Part shown: piece by piece, positions 32,830 through 43,215 of the stretch
Layout of the letters: each line of letters opens with the position of its first letter
How positions within the stretch are numbered: position 1 is the stretch's first letter
Source of the DNA: Gerris lacustris
Lineage: Eukaryota > Arthropoda > Insecta > Hemiptera > Gerridae
Assembly: GCA_951217055.1 (NCBI GenBank)
Contig: OX578277.1
Coordinates: 60,756,173-60,820,172 of the forward strand
DNA length: 64,000 nt
Reading direction: 5' to 3'
The notes under the pieces: model-generated
Databases searched by the model: none
What the model was told of the DNA's origin: nothing
Seen by the model: only the letters and a program-made list of their open reading frames with translations
Made by a program: the position numbers and the translations under genes

Positions 32830-33327
32830 ACTAACTTTTTCTTAATCCATGCATTAATCTGACTAAACGTGTATTATTAATTGATAATTTTTTCTTGTAG
32901 GTAGCACACATGTGAAGAAACTGGTATTAATGATTACGAGATAGATAATTATTATATCAATGCAGGTTACGTTTAACGTTTCGACCCTGTTAAGGTCATC
33001 TTCAGTGAAGATGACCTTAACAGATCACCTTAACAGGGTCGAAACGTTTCCTATGAAAACTTGAGTTTTATTCGTCATTACACCTTCTAGCCATCTTAAA
33101 CTGCATTGATTAAATTACAAGGGTGTATAGTTTAAATATTTCTTTTGAATTATCTAAATAATTTAAAGAAATATATTAAATAAATAATAATTATTATTAT
33201 AGAATATATTTTTGAGTAATGCATGGATTTAAGAAAAGGTCATTTGATGTGTTTTTTTGTTAAAATTTAAATTATATTATGTACAAACAGTTAGAATTAA
33301 GATGATACAATTATGCTTCTTAAGGTT
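32736..33327. repeat. ~590-bp imperfect palindrome around hammerhead-like motifs
   Basis: The outer arms CTTAAGAAGCATAATTGTA (32736) and ACAATTATGCTTCTTAAG (33310) are inverse. ATAATTTAAATTTTAAC and GTTAAAATTTAAATTATA are also inverse, as are TTCTTAATCCATGCATTA and TAATGCATGGATTTAAGAA. An A30 tract (32800-32827) interrupts only the left arm. The centre (about 33005) is a smaller palindrome, GGTCATCTTCA-G-TGAAGATGACC, with divergent GAAACGTT motifs on both sides. Arms are more diverged than in the 26-kb palindrome. Confidence 0.8.
32968..33005 (-). other. Hammerhead-like motif, minus strand
   Basis: CTGAAGA-T-GACC-TTAACAG-GGTC-GAAA-CGT-TAA-ACG-TA. Stem II (GACC/GGTC) and a 3-bp stem III (CGT/ACG) followed by T-A fit a hammerhead layout, except for an extra T before stem II. 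Stem I cannot form because the 5' side is replaced by the palindrome centre. A plus-strand counterpart with a longer loop ends GGGTCGAAACG at about 33045. Confidence 0.4.
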
Positions 33328-33594
33328 TTGTATAAAGTTGTATATTATTCATGTTTTTGGAATTAATAATGTACAAATAATTTATTGTTAGCTTAATAAT
33401 GACCCAAGGAGTGGTTGAAATATTGCATTGAACAAATTGGTGAAAACTTAAAAGTTTTTAATTATATTGCTACCCAATAGAACATTAAAGGATTTTCTTT
33501 TTGAAACTAAAATATCGATTGAGGGTAATTCATAACTACTACACCTATATCATATTAGTACTCATCCGATTATGAACCGATTATTATAATTTTA
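33328..33594. other. AT-rich spacer
   Basis: Nothing recognised beyond a short phrase shared with 31250 (TTTTCTTTTTGAAACTAAAA). Confidence 0.4.
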
Positions 33595-33765
33595 ACTGTC
33601 TGTGCTCATTAAAGTTTGCAAACTTAATTATTTAAAAATTAAAACAATTTTAACCGATAAACAATAATGGGTTGTAAAAGCATTATATCATTAAAGTACA
33701 CATAATAGGACGCGAAGAAACTATGTGCCACACTAATTGGCAGACTCTTTTTTATTATCAATAGC
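33595..33765 (+). repeat. Repeat family F1, 3' end
   Basis: Carries TGGGTTGTAAAAGCATTATA, ACGCGAAGAAACTATGTGCC and ACACTAATTGGCAGACTC, the tail of F1. Confidence 0.7.
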
Positions 33766-35030
33766 CCTTCTTTTTATTTAACCAACAACAACAATAAGGT
33801 AAAGTTTACATAAGTCTATTAAAAATGTATGAAATATTTTCTTTCAATACGATTTTGTCTCTTTACTTATGTCTGCTTATGACAGAATTAATAAATTGGA
33901 TAAAGGGTAATAATTCAAACGTCAGTAGTTTTGTGTGTTTTATATAAATTTAAATGGTATAAAATAAATCCCTGCTCTCTCGCAAAAGATTCTAGTAAGT
34001 TAGTAATGGCAAAAAAAACCTTTTCCTTTTTTGCATAATATATAGAGAATTATAATAACATGTAACAATTCTTGTTGTTATACCTATATTATTTACCTGA
34101 AGAATAATATTAATCGAGTTTAAAATTGATATAAAATATAGAGAGATAATTCATATCTGTAAAGACAAAGAGAGAACCCACTGAGAAAAATGCAGTAAAC
34201 ACTGATAACATTATCTATCGCAAAGAAGTACAATAAGAAAAAACCATGATAAACAAATCGATCCCCCGGGGTGAATCCAAAATAAGTTTATTAAAAGTTA
34301 GCAAACGTAATATACTGTATGGTATTAGGTTTTTAAAAGAGAACACACTTTTTTTATGTAGCAAAGCAAACTACCTGTTGGATTTAAGAATATTATTTAC
34401 TTTCTCTGTTCTATATCTATATACATATATGTTTTATATATTATAACCTCCACAACTGACGCTCCCGCTCTTTAATTGGTCTACAAACTTATCACTTTAC
34501 TTCTACCGGTAGCTGCGGAGCTTCTTTGAGTTTCCTCTTTCTTCTTTGCTTAGACGCCGATGAGGTTGCAACCACCGCTGCCCGTTAAGAAGCTCTGGCT
34601 GGCCAGCCAAGTTTGCGGTATTGTATCGTTTTCCTCATTAATTTATAATTTATCTTTAATTGTTGTTTTGTACACATCCGTGCTTTTACGCTTTTAAAAC
34701 ATTAAACAAATACCGGTGCAAGATCTCCACGTGACCGACTCTTCTCTTCAGGACCACCAATGTCCGAAAACATCGTAAACCAGGTGATAAAGGTTATTGG
34801 CATCAAGGGTGACCTGGATACTAATTTCTATTTTTTCTATCTTATTTATTTCCCATATTTTTTATTTTATAATACAGTTCTTAAGTTCACCATATTTCTT
34901 CGCACTCCGCACTTTTGTCCAGCGTGCTAGGTGGGACGGAAGGTTTTCTTGCTGTTAGAATCTCCTCCCAATTCTCCACTACCTGCTGGAACATTTCATA
35001 TTAGTTCTCTTTATTCTTATAATAAAGATT
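33766..35030. other. Unassigned spacer
   Basis: AT-rich, with a less AT-rich patch at about 34450-34790. That patch has a CTGGCTGGCCAGCC self-complementary word near 34596 but no ORF or motif I recognise. Confidence 0.4.
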
Positions 35031-35034
35031 GATA

Positions 35035-35130
35035 GTTAAGTTATTTTGTGACTGTGATTTTGGTCGTTTTTTTGGATTCACTCTCGGGCCAGAACGTGCC
35101 ATAAGGAACTTCGTTCCAAAAAAAAAAAAT
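35035..35130 (+). repeat. Small dispersed repeat, second copy
   Basis: TGATTTTGGTCGTTTTTTTG, GATTCACTC and AAGGAACTTCGTTCCAAAAA match 26925-26985 closely, and the left edge of the window on the other strand. ATTCACT...GGAACTTCGTTCC includes the GGAAC-TTC-GTTCC palindrome also seen in repeat H. Confidence 0.6.
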
Positions 35131-35269
35131 GTATTCATAATAGACATTAGATAGCATGTTAAACTCATGTCACTAACGGTGAGTTCTGTCAATGGACATT
35201 ATCTCACATCAAGAGTACCATGCCTTGTAAAACAATTATCCTTATTACTTATAACTTATAACAATGTAA

Positions 35270-35301
35270 TTTTGTAGTTGTAATATAGGTACAATAAAAC
35301 G

Positions 35302-35330
<29 letters not shown>
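35270..35330 (+). other. AATAAA signal followed by an A30 tract
   Basis: GGTACAATAAAACG is followed by about 30 A residues. A poly(A) signal placed just before a long A tract suggests the 3' end of a retroposed transcript or LINE. No upstream coding remnant or target duplication could be identified, so a simple A-tract remains possible. Confidence 0.35.
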
Positions 35331-35335
<5 letters not shown>

Positions 35336-36144
35336 GTTATTGAAAAACATAACTAGTTTATGTGTCCTTTCTTCTTTCTTTACAGTAAGACTAGCATGAT
35401 TAAAATAAATATTAATACATATTTTAAAATATACCCATAAATATCTGGTTAGTTTGTTAGAAAACTCATTAAAATTTCTACAAAGATGACATTTGGAGGT
35501 GTTTTTTTTCTTTACTGCTGGTTTTATGAAATACTTGCTGCATATTGTAATATTTATTGGTTGGCGTGGGTGAAAGATCTAAATAATGACCTGGAGATGT
35601 TGGTTTTAGCTATTTTAGTTAGTATGGAGTATGAATGGATAGAAGGACGATGCTGGAGGCAGAAGGGGAAATGGAAGAACGTTTATCTCCCGCGGGGTGA
35701 AGCTGAACGTGGGGTGCAGATTCAGGGGAACTGGAGGGACAGGACCGGCGCTAGGGTTTTAAGGACAACTTCCTTCACTCCTAGACTTGTATCGAGATAA
35801 GTAATAAAGTATTATTTCCTTTGGAAACCCAAGCCTAGAACCTACAACCTTACTTATACTTTTTCACCTTCGGACTCTTGATCATTTGGTCTCTTGGTCA
35901 TGTCCGAATAAATGTAAAATTGGAACTCAGAATTATTAAATACATTAACAATTCTGAAACCGTAAATTAATTGTTGAAGAAGGTGAAGATATTAAAAAGC
36001 ATTAAATAAATTTATAATTACTTAGGGTTGTATTGATAAACATGTCTAGATTTTCCGGTGATATCCAAGTCATGAAGGTTTTGATCATGAATGATATAGG
36101 CTGGCTGTTTTCTCTATTTTAAACTCTATTTTTTTGTTTAGATC
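35331..36144. other. Spacer with one unassigned ORF
   Basis: A 104-codon plus-strand frame at 35486-35800 (starting MTFGGVFFLYCWFYEILAAY, ending FTPRLVSR) has an aromatic, membrane-like start and a basic Gly/Arg-rich end. Its second half is less AT-rich than its surroundings. I recognise no family, and chance or a repeat relic is more likely than a gene. Confidence 0.3.
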
Positions 36145-36515
36145 ATCCGCTTTAATAGTTTTAGCGATCTTTATTAATTCATAGCAGTGTCTTTGTTAGT
36201 TTTACTAAAAATGTTATTTTAAAAAAATGTTCGTCTCATCGAATAGGTGATGATAGAATTTTTTCCCGTCCTGAAATTCCAATTTTGAATTTGAAGCTCA
36301 CGTTTACGCGAGCAAGCATGCGAACTCTTGGACGGATCACGCTGTCCAACGAACTTAGCCTGAGTATTAGTAAAAGGAACATGTATACTAAATTTCAACT
36401 AAATCGGTCAACTTTTACTCAAGTTATCGTCGGACACGTAAACGTTACACACAGACAGACAAGATGCATATTTCGTTAAATGTAAGAAGCTCGCTTCCGC
36501 TCGCTTCAATAATGT
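36145..36515 (+). repeat. Dispersed repeat family G1, copy 1
   Basis: Inverse of 58118-58470. Shared words are ATAGTTTTAGCGATCTTTAT, TTTCCCGTCCTGAAATTCCA, TCACGTTTACGCGAGCAAGC, CTTGGACGGATCACGCTGTC, TCAACTAAATCGGTCAACTT and CAGACAGACA, then AAGAAGCTCGCTTCCGCTCG. Class unknown. Confidence 0.75.
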
Positions 36516-37377
36516 AGGTTAATTATTCTCGTATAAGTATAATTACAAGTTACCAAAAATGAAATATTCAAAGGTTGTTGGAATTTGTAAATAAGCCTGT
36601 GCAATATCTAATAAAAATAAGTTTACAATTTTCTTTTGTATCTTCAGGGATTTTATTAAGTAAATAAAGCTAACTTATTTGTTTTATACCTATTTATTGG
36701 GTAATATTTTTTCTCTCGTTTTGAGACATTTTCAAACCTGCATAATTGTGTTTAAATTCATAAATCAAGTCATAAATAAATTACTAAACAGTAACTCGTC
36801 ACTTTACATACGGTCAATAAATTTTAAATAAGATTAAACTAACAGTCATGGTCATGCAGTGCTCTCTGATCCACGACTAATAAAAATAAGTAGTCGGGAA
36901 ATCGTGTTTTAAATATATTTAAGCTATCTTGAAAATCTAAGGTCGCTACTTTTAATTTGAGTTCGATTAATTTATTCATTTGCGTACTATATACCCTATT
37001 ATAAGTAAGAGATTTTATTTTAAGAACATTCTAAAATATTTTCCTGATTAATTTCGAATTAATTTACTTTGGAAGATAGCAAAAAATATGTTGCATGTTT
37101 GATTTAATTTAGTTTGGAAGATAGCAAAAAATATGTTGCAATACCAACAGAAGGAGCTTATCTTATAGAGAGGAAAGGGGAATGAAGAGAAAACCCCCTT
37201 TCTTCCCCTCACCTTTTTATCACTTCCTCGCCTTTCGCTCTATGGCCCAATCCGTTATTTTTTTTTTCCGTATGCATTTATACTCATATATATTGCATAT
37301 TTCAGTTGCCCTAATAATGTCAACATTAAAAATATTTGTCGAAAGACTTGATGAAATTGTGGAATTTTTTGAGTTGT

Positions 37378-37378
<1 letters not shown>
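36516..37378. other. AT-rich spacer with a 44-bp-period duplication
   Basis: The string TTTGGAAGATAGCAAAAAAT plus ATGTTGCA occurs at 37069 and again at 37113. No gene seen. Confidence 0.5.

Positions 37379-37471
<93 letters not shown>
37379..37471. repeat. Compound (CA)n(TA)n microsatellite
   Basis: About 24 bp of CA repeats followed by about 68 bp of TA repeats. Repetitive YIYIY or THTHT peptides in several frames are artefacts of this tract. Confidence 0.95.
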
Positions 37472-37472
<1 letters not shown>

Positions 37473-37527
37473 AATTGTGTGTTTATTCTCTATAAAAATG
37501 TTTTTTATATTTTCTATTTAAACTCGT

Positions 37528-37835
37528 AAAAAATAGACTGCCAATTAGTGTGGCACGTAGCTTCCTCGCATCCTATCCACGTACTTTATTAATTTTATAC
37601 TTTTAAAACTATTATTGTCTAATAGTCTAATTGGTTTAATTGTTTCCCCCGTTTTTTTACTCTGTCAAAATTGTTTTGATTTTTTACTCGAATTAAAAGA
37701 TCAATTTTACTGCGGGTTACTTTCGATAAACTAAGAAGGTTTAATTCAAATCAGATAAGTACTTTTGAAGCTATAGGAGTAAATAAATGTATGTTTGTGT
37801 GCATGTGTAAGAGAAACAAATCGATTAATAAATAA
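37528..37835 (-). repeat. Repeat family F1, 3' half (minus strand)
   Basis: Starts ATAGACTGCCAATTAGTGTG then GCACGTAGCTTCCTCGCATC, and continues through AATTGTTTTGATTTTTTACT and AAATAAATGTATGTTTGTGT. Confidence 0.75.
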
Positions 37836-37940
37836 TATTAATAAATAATTAATAAATTATAATGTATAAATAATATTATTGATCGCATTAGCGACATATT
37901 TCTCTTTCTACTCTATATAAAAACTGTTGTTGGCTCCTTT

Positions 37941-38010
37941 AATAGTGGGTTTTAATTTGCTCTACATGTCCATTACATATTTCTCCTTTATCTGTTCTGA
38001 TCTCATACAT
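37941..38010 (-). pseudogene. Possible Ty3/gypsy integrase C-terminal scrap
   Basis: The minus strand reads KEMYEIRTDKGEICNGHVEQ then IKTHY-stop. YEI-x-TDKG-x-I-x-x-x-H-x-x-QI resembles the C-terminal GPF/Y-side end of gypsy integrases (Y-x-V...G...RH-x-x-Q-x-R). The upstream frame is broken. The match is short and weak. Confidence 0.3.
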
Positions 38011-38538
38011 CTCCTTAACTTCTTGACGAATTACTACAATTTATTTGCTTCCTAAATCGTCTGACCTTCTTCCTTATCTTGAATTTCCTCTGTATTTCCC
38101 TTCTCATTAAGTCTTGTCTTGTTTGAATCTTAGTAGTAATAGTGGTTGTACTTGTCATATAACATTGATGTATTTTTAAATGAGCTAATTTTCCATAAAG
38201 ATCTCTACATTCTTTAAATATTCCTATTGCTTTTCATAATCTGCGCACATTCATCTCTTTGAATTCCTATGTTCTAGTTGCATTCAGCAATAATTTAAAT
38301 ATTACCGGATATCTAACAAGAGGTTACCCAATTATATTGGTAAATGTGCCAAACCGTTTTCAGTATAGAAAACAAATACATATTATGTGATTGTTCCAGA
38401 TTTTTATACCATTTTTGAGTTAATTTTTAAGACCATGACGGTTGCCGTCTAAAGCGCCAGAAACGTATAGAAATGGTTTTACGGAACATTTTTGACTCGC
38501 CTACCAGTATTAAATAGTATATTAGTATAGTTACTAGG

Positions 38539-38615
38539 CTGTGAAGTGAGTTTTTTCTTTACCGCGGCAATTATTATTGGCAATATTGCCAAGGTATAGA
38601 AAAAACACTTCACAG
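38539..38615. repeat. Hairpin with ~23-bp stem
   Basis: CTGTGAAGTGAGTTTTTTCT then TTACC (38539-38563) is inverse to GGTATAGAAAAAACACTTCA then CAG (38593-38615), apart from a 2-nt bulge and one mismatch. A loop contains a second small hairpin (GGCAATATTGCC). Confidence 0.75.
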
Positions 38616-38757
38616 TCGTGTAGCATATATGCTATTTTTTCCAAGGTAGCAGACAATGAAAATAGCATTAAATATTAATCAATATAATTATAACAAATAT
38701 TAGTATATACTTAAGATTTTGAGATAAAAGAAACCTTTAAGAGGTTGCACTATAAAA

Positions 38758-38812
38758 TACTCTGTCAATTAGTGTGGCACATAGCTTCCTCGCGGTCTAG
38801 TACGCAAAGAAA
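38758..38812 (-). repeat. Repeat family F1, terminal fragment
   Basis: CTGTCAATTAGTGTGGCACA then TAGCTTCCTCGCGGTC: the F1 3' tip on the minus strand. Confidence 0.6.
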
Positions 38813-38939
38813 AGATCAGTTTAAGGAATAAAAATACCTCGATAAACATAATCAAAAAGTTGGAACGTGGAAAGAGAACATGACTAAATGAGGAGGTCCT
38901 AGAAGCAAGAAGTGCGTGCGATATATTTATTAATAAATT

Positions 38940-39215
38940 AGACTTCTTATGGCGCGGCACTGTTCCAGTAAATATTTAATAACGTTGGTTCTAACCAACA
39001 TTTTTCGGAGAATCAAAGCCTCTAACATCGCCAAAAGTTAGCGCACATATATAATAAATTTAATAACCAAATAAGACAGCCACCAAATCGTAGAAACCGT
39101 TATATAAACAGTTTTTTCAGTTTTACCCCCCTCAAAACTAAAAATGAATCTACTATTCAAGAGCTTTTCAACGATATACATCATATTATAAAAGATTAAC
39201 TTTGACATTTGTATG
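38940..39215 (+). repeat. Composite-element module, partial copy
   Basis: Begins TTATGGCGCGGCACTGTTCC and runs through ACCAACATTTTTCGGAG, GTTTTACCCCCCTCAAAACT and AAGAGCTTTTCAACGATATA. The same order recurs from 39752. It is a divergent relative of the 10-21-kb TA-element module. Confidence 0.65.
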
Positions 39216-39259
39216 CATGCGCGTATATATTCTACAACTCCGCTAAGTTAGCGTAGTAT

Positions 39260-39339
39260 ATTTGTTAATATTGTCTTTTTTCTAACTCCACCATTTATAA
39301 GTAGTTAACATCGTATACTTAGTGTGATTTTATATTTAA
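39260..39339 (+). repeat. Repeat H, left half (split copy)
   Basis: TTTTTTCTAACTCCACCATT, TATAAGTAGTTAACATCG and GTGTGATTTTATATTTAA match the inverse of 26395-26480. The copy stops at ATTTAA (39334-39339) and its other half resumes at 43144. Confidence 0.65.
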
Positions 39340-40069
39340 TACTCGCCGGCGTCAGCTGGCCTACGGCCAGCTTTTGCCCGTCGAGTGGCCAGGTAGATAT
39401 ATGCCAGGTACTTGTATATACACTTGTAGTAGTTGTAGGTACTTGTAGTAGTTGGTACTTGTAACTTACAAGTATCTTACAAGTTGTAAGATCTGGTAAT
39501 GTTGTAGGAGGTTGTGGGATATTGTAGTCATCAGGTGGGTTAATTATACTGTTATAATTCGCAGTCTATAAATGACAAAATAAACAAACGATAAAGCAAA
39601 CAAAGAAACAAAGTATGAAAGCTATTGACGTCTAGATCTAGAGGAGCTGAGCAAGTATCTGTGAAGTTGTAGAGGGGATTGTTTAAGGTGGGGTGACAGG
39701 AGCGACGGGAGAGGATGGGAAGATCGGACATATTCCCGTCTCTGTCACTTTTTATGGCGCGGCACTATTAAAGTAAATATTTATTTAATAACTTTGGTAC
39801 TAACCAACATTTTTCGGAGAAACAATGCATCTAACATGCGCCAAATGTGGTGCACATAACATAATTAATTTAATAAACAAATAACCCAGCAACCAAATCG
39901 TAAAAACTGCTATAAAAACAGTTTTTTTTTTAAATTTTACCCCCCTCAAAACTAAAAATAACACAAAATAGACCATAACAAAAATGAATCTGCTATTCAA
40001 GAGCTTTTCAACGATATAAATCATATTATAAAAGGTTAACATTTGTATCCCTGTACTCTAACTAAGGTA

Positions 40070-40107
<38 letters not shown>

Positions 40108-43100
40108 AGGGGCATTAATTTAACTAATATATAAATATAATGTAATGACCTAATAAGCTGTTGAACAGGACTAAAACTACAAAGAAAAAAAATAGAAAAA
40201 AAAACCTAATAAAAAATTATTTAAACCCTTCAAGAAAATTATAAATCGGTACAAAAGTACGAGTACAACATTTTTAAAAAATAAACAAATATAATAGCTT
40301 TAATGTACAAATCAAGGCCTTTCAAATGATATACAATACAAAATTAAAAACCAAAAAAAGTGGTCACGTGACACGGTACACTGAAGAACGTTTAGTCTCA
40401 AGTTCTCAGCAAATAGGATGAACTAATGAAATATAAGAGCACATATAATAAATTTAAATTTAAAAAAAAAAAAAAAATCGTAAAAACCTCTATAAAACAG
40501 TTTTTTAATTTTACCCCCCTAAAAACTAAAAATACCCCAAAATTGAACGTAACAAAAATTAATCCACTGTTCAAGAGCTTTTCAACGATATACATCATAA
40601 TTATAAAAGATTAACTTAGACATTTGTACCTCTGTACTCTAAGGCCTAAGGTACCAAAATTATATTAAAAAAAAAAAAAACAATACAAAACGGCATTAAT
40701 TTTACTAATAAATAAATAAAAATAAAATAACCTAATTACAAAAAATTATTTAAACCCATTAACCTACAACACAATTGTAAATCGGTACAAAAGTACGTGT
40801 ACAACATTTTTAAAAAATAAATAAAAATAATAGCTTTAATGTACAAATCAAGGCCTTTCAAATGATATACGACACAATATTAAAAACCAAAAAAGTGGTC
40901 ACGTGACACGGCACACAAGAAAAAGTGTACTCTCATGCTCTCAGCAAATAGGATGAACTAATGAAATAAAATATACTCAATTTAAAGAGCATTAGTGTGA
41001 GATTCAAGCGCCTCAATCAGAAATAAAATCGGTCAATTATTTTAGAAACTACGGCAATTCAAAGTCAAAAATAGAAAAAAAATAAAAACAAAAAAATACC
41101 AAAATAATCACTATTTAGGGTACAACCGATAGAGGTACGACAAAAAGTCATAGAACCAAAGTTGTAGATCTTTTAAAATCAGTTACCGCTGGTGCTATCT
41201 GTTTTCCAATACGACTTACCGTTTAGCCGCAACAAGCCCCAAAACAGCTTGAAAATCAAGTCGGCCATTTTTATTTTTTTAGGGGGGGAAGGAGTGGGAA
41301 AAGTAAACTTTTTATAATTATTTTGGTTCACAATATAGACATTGCGCGTCGAATGGCGCAAACCTCAAGTCTCTAGCTCTTCTGGAAGTGGGTAAACATT
41401 AATGTCAGTGAGTGAGTCAGTTAGCCATGCGGCTTTATAGTATATAGATTATAAAAGATTAACTTAGACATTTGTACCTCTGTACTCTAAGGCCTAAGGT
41501 ACCAAAATTATATTAAAAAAAAAAAAAACAATACAAAACGGCATTAATTTTACTAATAAATAAATAAAAATAAAATAACCTAATTACAAAAAATTATTTA
41601 AACCCATTAACCTACAACACAATTGTAAATCGGTACAAAAGTACGTGTACAACATTTTTAAAAAATAAATAAAAATAATAGCTTTAATGTACAAATCAAG
41701 GCCTTTCAAATGATATACGACACAATATTAAAAACCAAAAAAGTGGTCACGTGACACGGCACACAAGAAAAAGTGTACTCTCATGCTCTCAGCAAATAGG
41801 ATGAACTAATGAAATAAAATATACTCAATTTAAAGAGCATTAGTGTGAGATTCAAGCGCCTCAATCAGAAATAAAATCGGTCAATTATTTTAGAAACTAC
41901 GGCAATTCAAAGTCAAAAATAGAAAAAAAATAAAAACAAAAAAATACCAAAATAATCACTATTTAGGGTACAACCGATAGAGGTACGACAAAAAGTCATA
42001 GAACCAAAGTTGTAGATCTTTTAAAATCAGTTACCGCTGGTGCTATCTGTTTTCCAATACGACTTACCGTTTAGCCGCAACAAGCCCCAAAACAGCTTGA
42101 AAATCAAGTCGGCCATTTTTATTTTTTTAGGGGGGGAAGGAGTGGGAAAAGTAAACTTTTTATAATTATTTTGGTTCACAATATAGACATTGCGCGTCGA
42201 ATGGCGCAAACCTCAAGTCTCTAGCTCTTCTGGAAGTGGGTAAACATTAATGTCAGTGAGTGAGTCAGTTAGCCATGCGGCTTTATAGTATATAGATTAT
42301 AAAAGATTAACTTAGACATTTGTACCTCTGTACTCTAAGGCCTAAGGTACCAAAATTATATTAAAAAAAAAAAAAACAATACAAAACGGCATTAATTTTA
42401 CTAATAAATAAATAAAAATAAAATAACCTAATTACAAAAAATTATTTAAACCCATTAACCTACAACACAATTGTAAATCGGTACAAAAGTACGTGTACAA
42501 CATTTTTAAAAAATAAATAAAAATAATAGCTTTAATGTACAAATCAAGGCCTTTCAAATGATATACGACACAATATTAAAAACCAAAAAAGTGGTCACGT
42601 GACACGGCACACAAGAAAAAGTGTACTCTCATGCTCTCAGCAAATAGGATGAACTAATGAAATAAAATATACTCAATTTAAAGAGCATTAGTGTGAGATT
42701 CAAGCGCCTCAATCAGAAATAAAATCGGTCAATTATTTTAGAAACTACGGCAATTCAAAGTCAAAAATAGAAAAAAAATAAAAACAAAAAAATACCAAAA
42801 TAATCACTATTTAGGGTACAACCGATAGAGGTACGACAAAAAGTCATAGAACCAAAGTTGTAGATCTTTTAAAATCAGTTACCGCTGGTGCTATCTGTTT
42901 TCCAATACGACTTACCGTTTAGCCGCAACAAGCCCCAAAACAGCTTGAAAATCAAGTCGGCCATTTTTATTTTTTTAGGGGGGGAAGGAGTGGGAAAAGT
43001 AAACTTTTTATAATTATTTTGGTTCACAATATAGACATTGCGCGTCGAATGGCGCAAACCTCAAGTCTCTAGCTCTTCTGGAAGTGGGTAAACATTAATG

Positions 43101-43143
43101 TCAGTGAGTGAGTCAGTTAGCCATGCGGCTTTATAGTATATAG
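39340..43143 (+). mobile_element. Composite ~3.8-kb element inserted in repeat H
   Basis: The two halves of repeat H flank this block, and ATTTAA is present at both edges (39334-39339 and 43144-43149), a possible 6-bp target duplication. Contents in order: a GC-richer start with CGGCGTCAGCTGGCCTACGG; ACTTGTAGTAGTTG mini-repeats (39415-39490); modules with TTTTACCCCCCTC and AAGAGCTTTTCAACGATATA near 39945-40025 and 40510-40590; then three 848-bp tandem units. The tail GTCAGTGAGTGAGTCAGTTA then GCCATGCGGCTTTATAGTAT resembles the CAGTCAGTCAG tail of the 10-21-kb TA-elements. No ORF is convincing. Confidence 0.6.
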
Positions 43144-43144
43144 A
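40601..43144 (+). repeat. Three tandem 848-bp units
   Basis: Units are 40601-41448, 41449-42296 and 42297-43144. Each starts TTATAAAAGATTAACTTAGA and ends GGCTTTATAGTATATAGA. By eye they are identical, so the array is young or homogenised. Each unit contains an A-run, the palindrome GTCACGTGAC, a T-run with GGGGGGGAAGG, and the full 3' tail of the composite element. The junction word GATTATAAAAGATT is itself a short direct repeat that could have seeded the amplification. Alternatively the triplication could be an assembly effect. Confidence 0.95.
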
Positions 43145-43215
43145 TTTAAAGAAAAGCGTAAGGAACTGTGTTCCACCAGGTTTCCCGCGACACCACACGT
43201 ATTTTTATTTATTTT
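43144..43215 (+). repeat. Repeat H, right half (split copy)
   Basis: AAGGAACTGTGTTCCACCAG, then GTTTCCCGCGACACCACACG and TATTTTTATT, match the inverse of 26320-26380 and complete the half that ends at 39339. Confidence 0.65.

Noticed and set aside
35486..35800. 104-codon ORF as a gene
   Set aside because: No known family, no start context or splice signals. Aromatic/basic composition fits translated repeat or chance.
41179..43057. Three identical 60-codon ORFs
   Set aside because: They recur only because the 848-bp unit is triplicated. The sequence contains poly-purine artefacts and no domain.
40601..43144. CRISPR-like or bacterial array
   Set aside because: Repeat units are 848 bp without short spacers, and the window is clearly eukaryotic.
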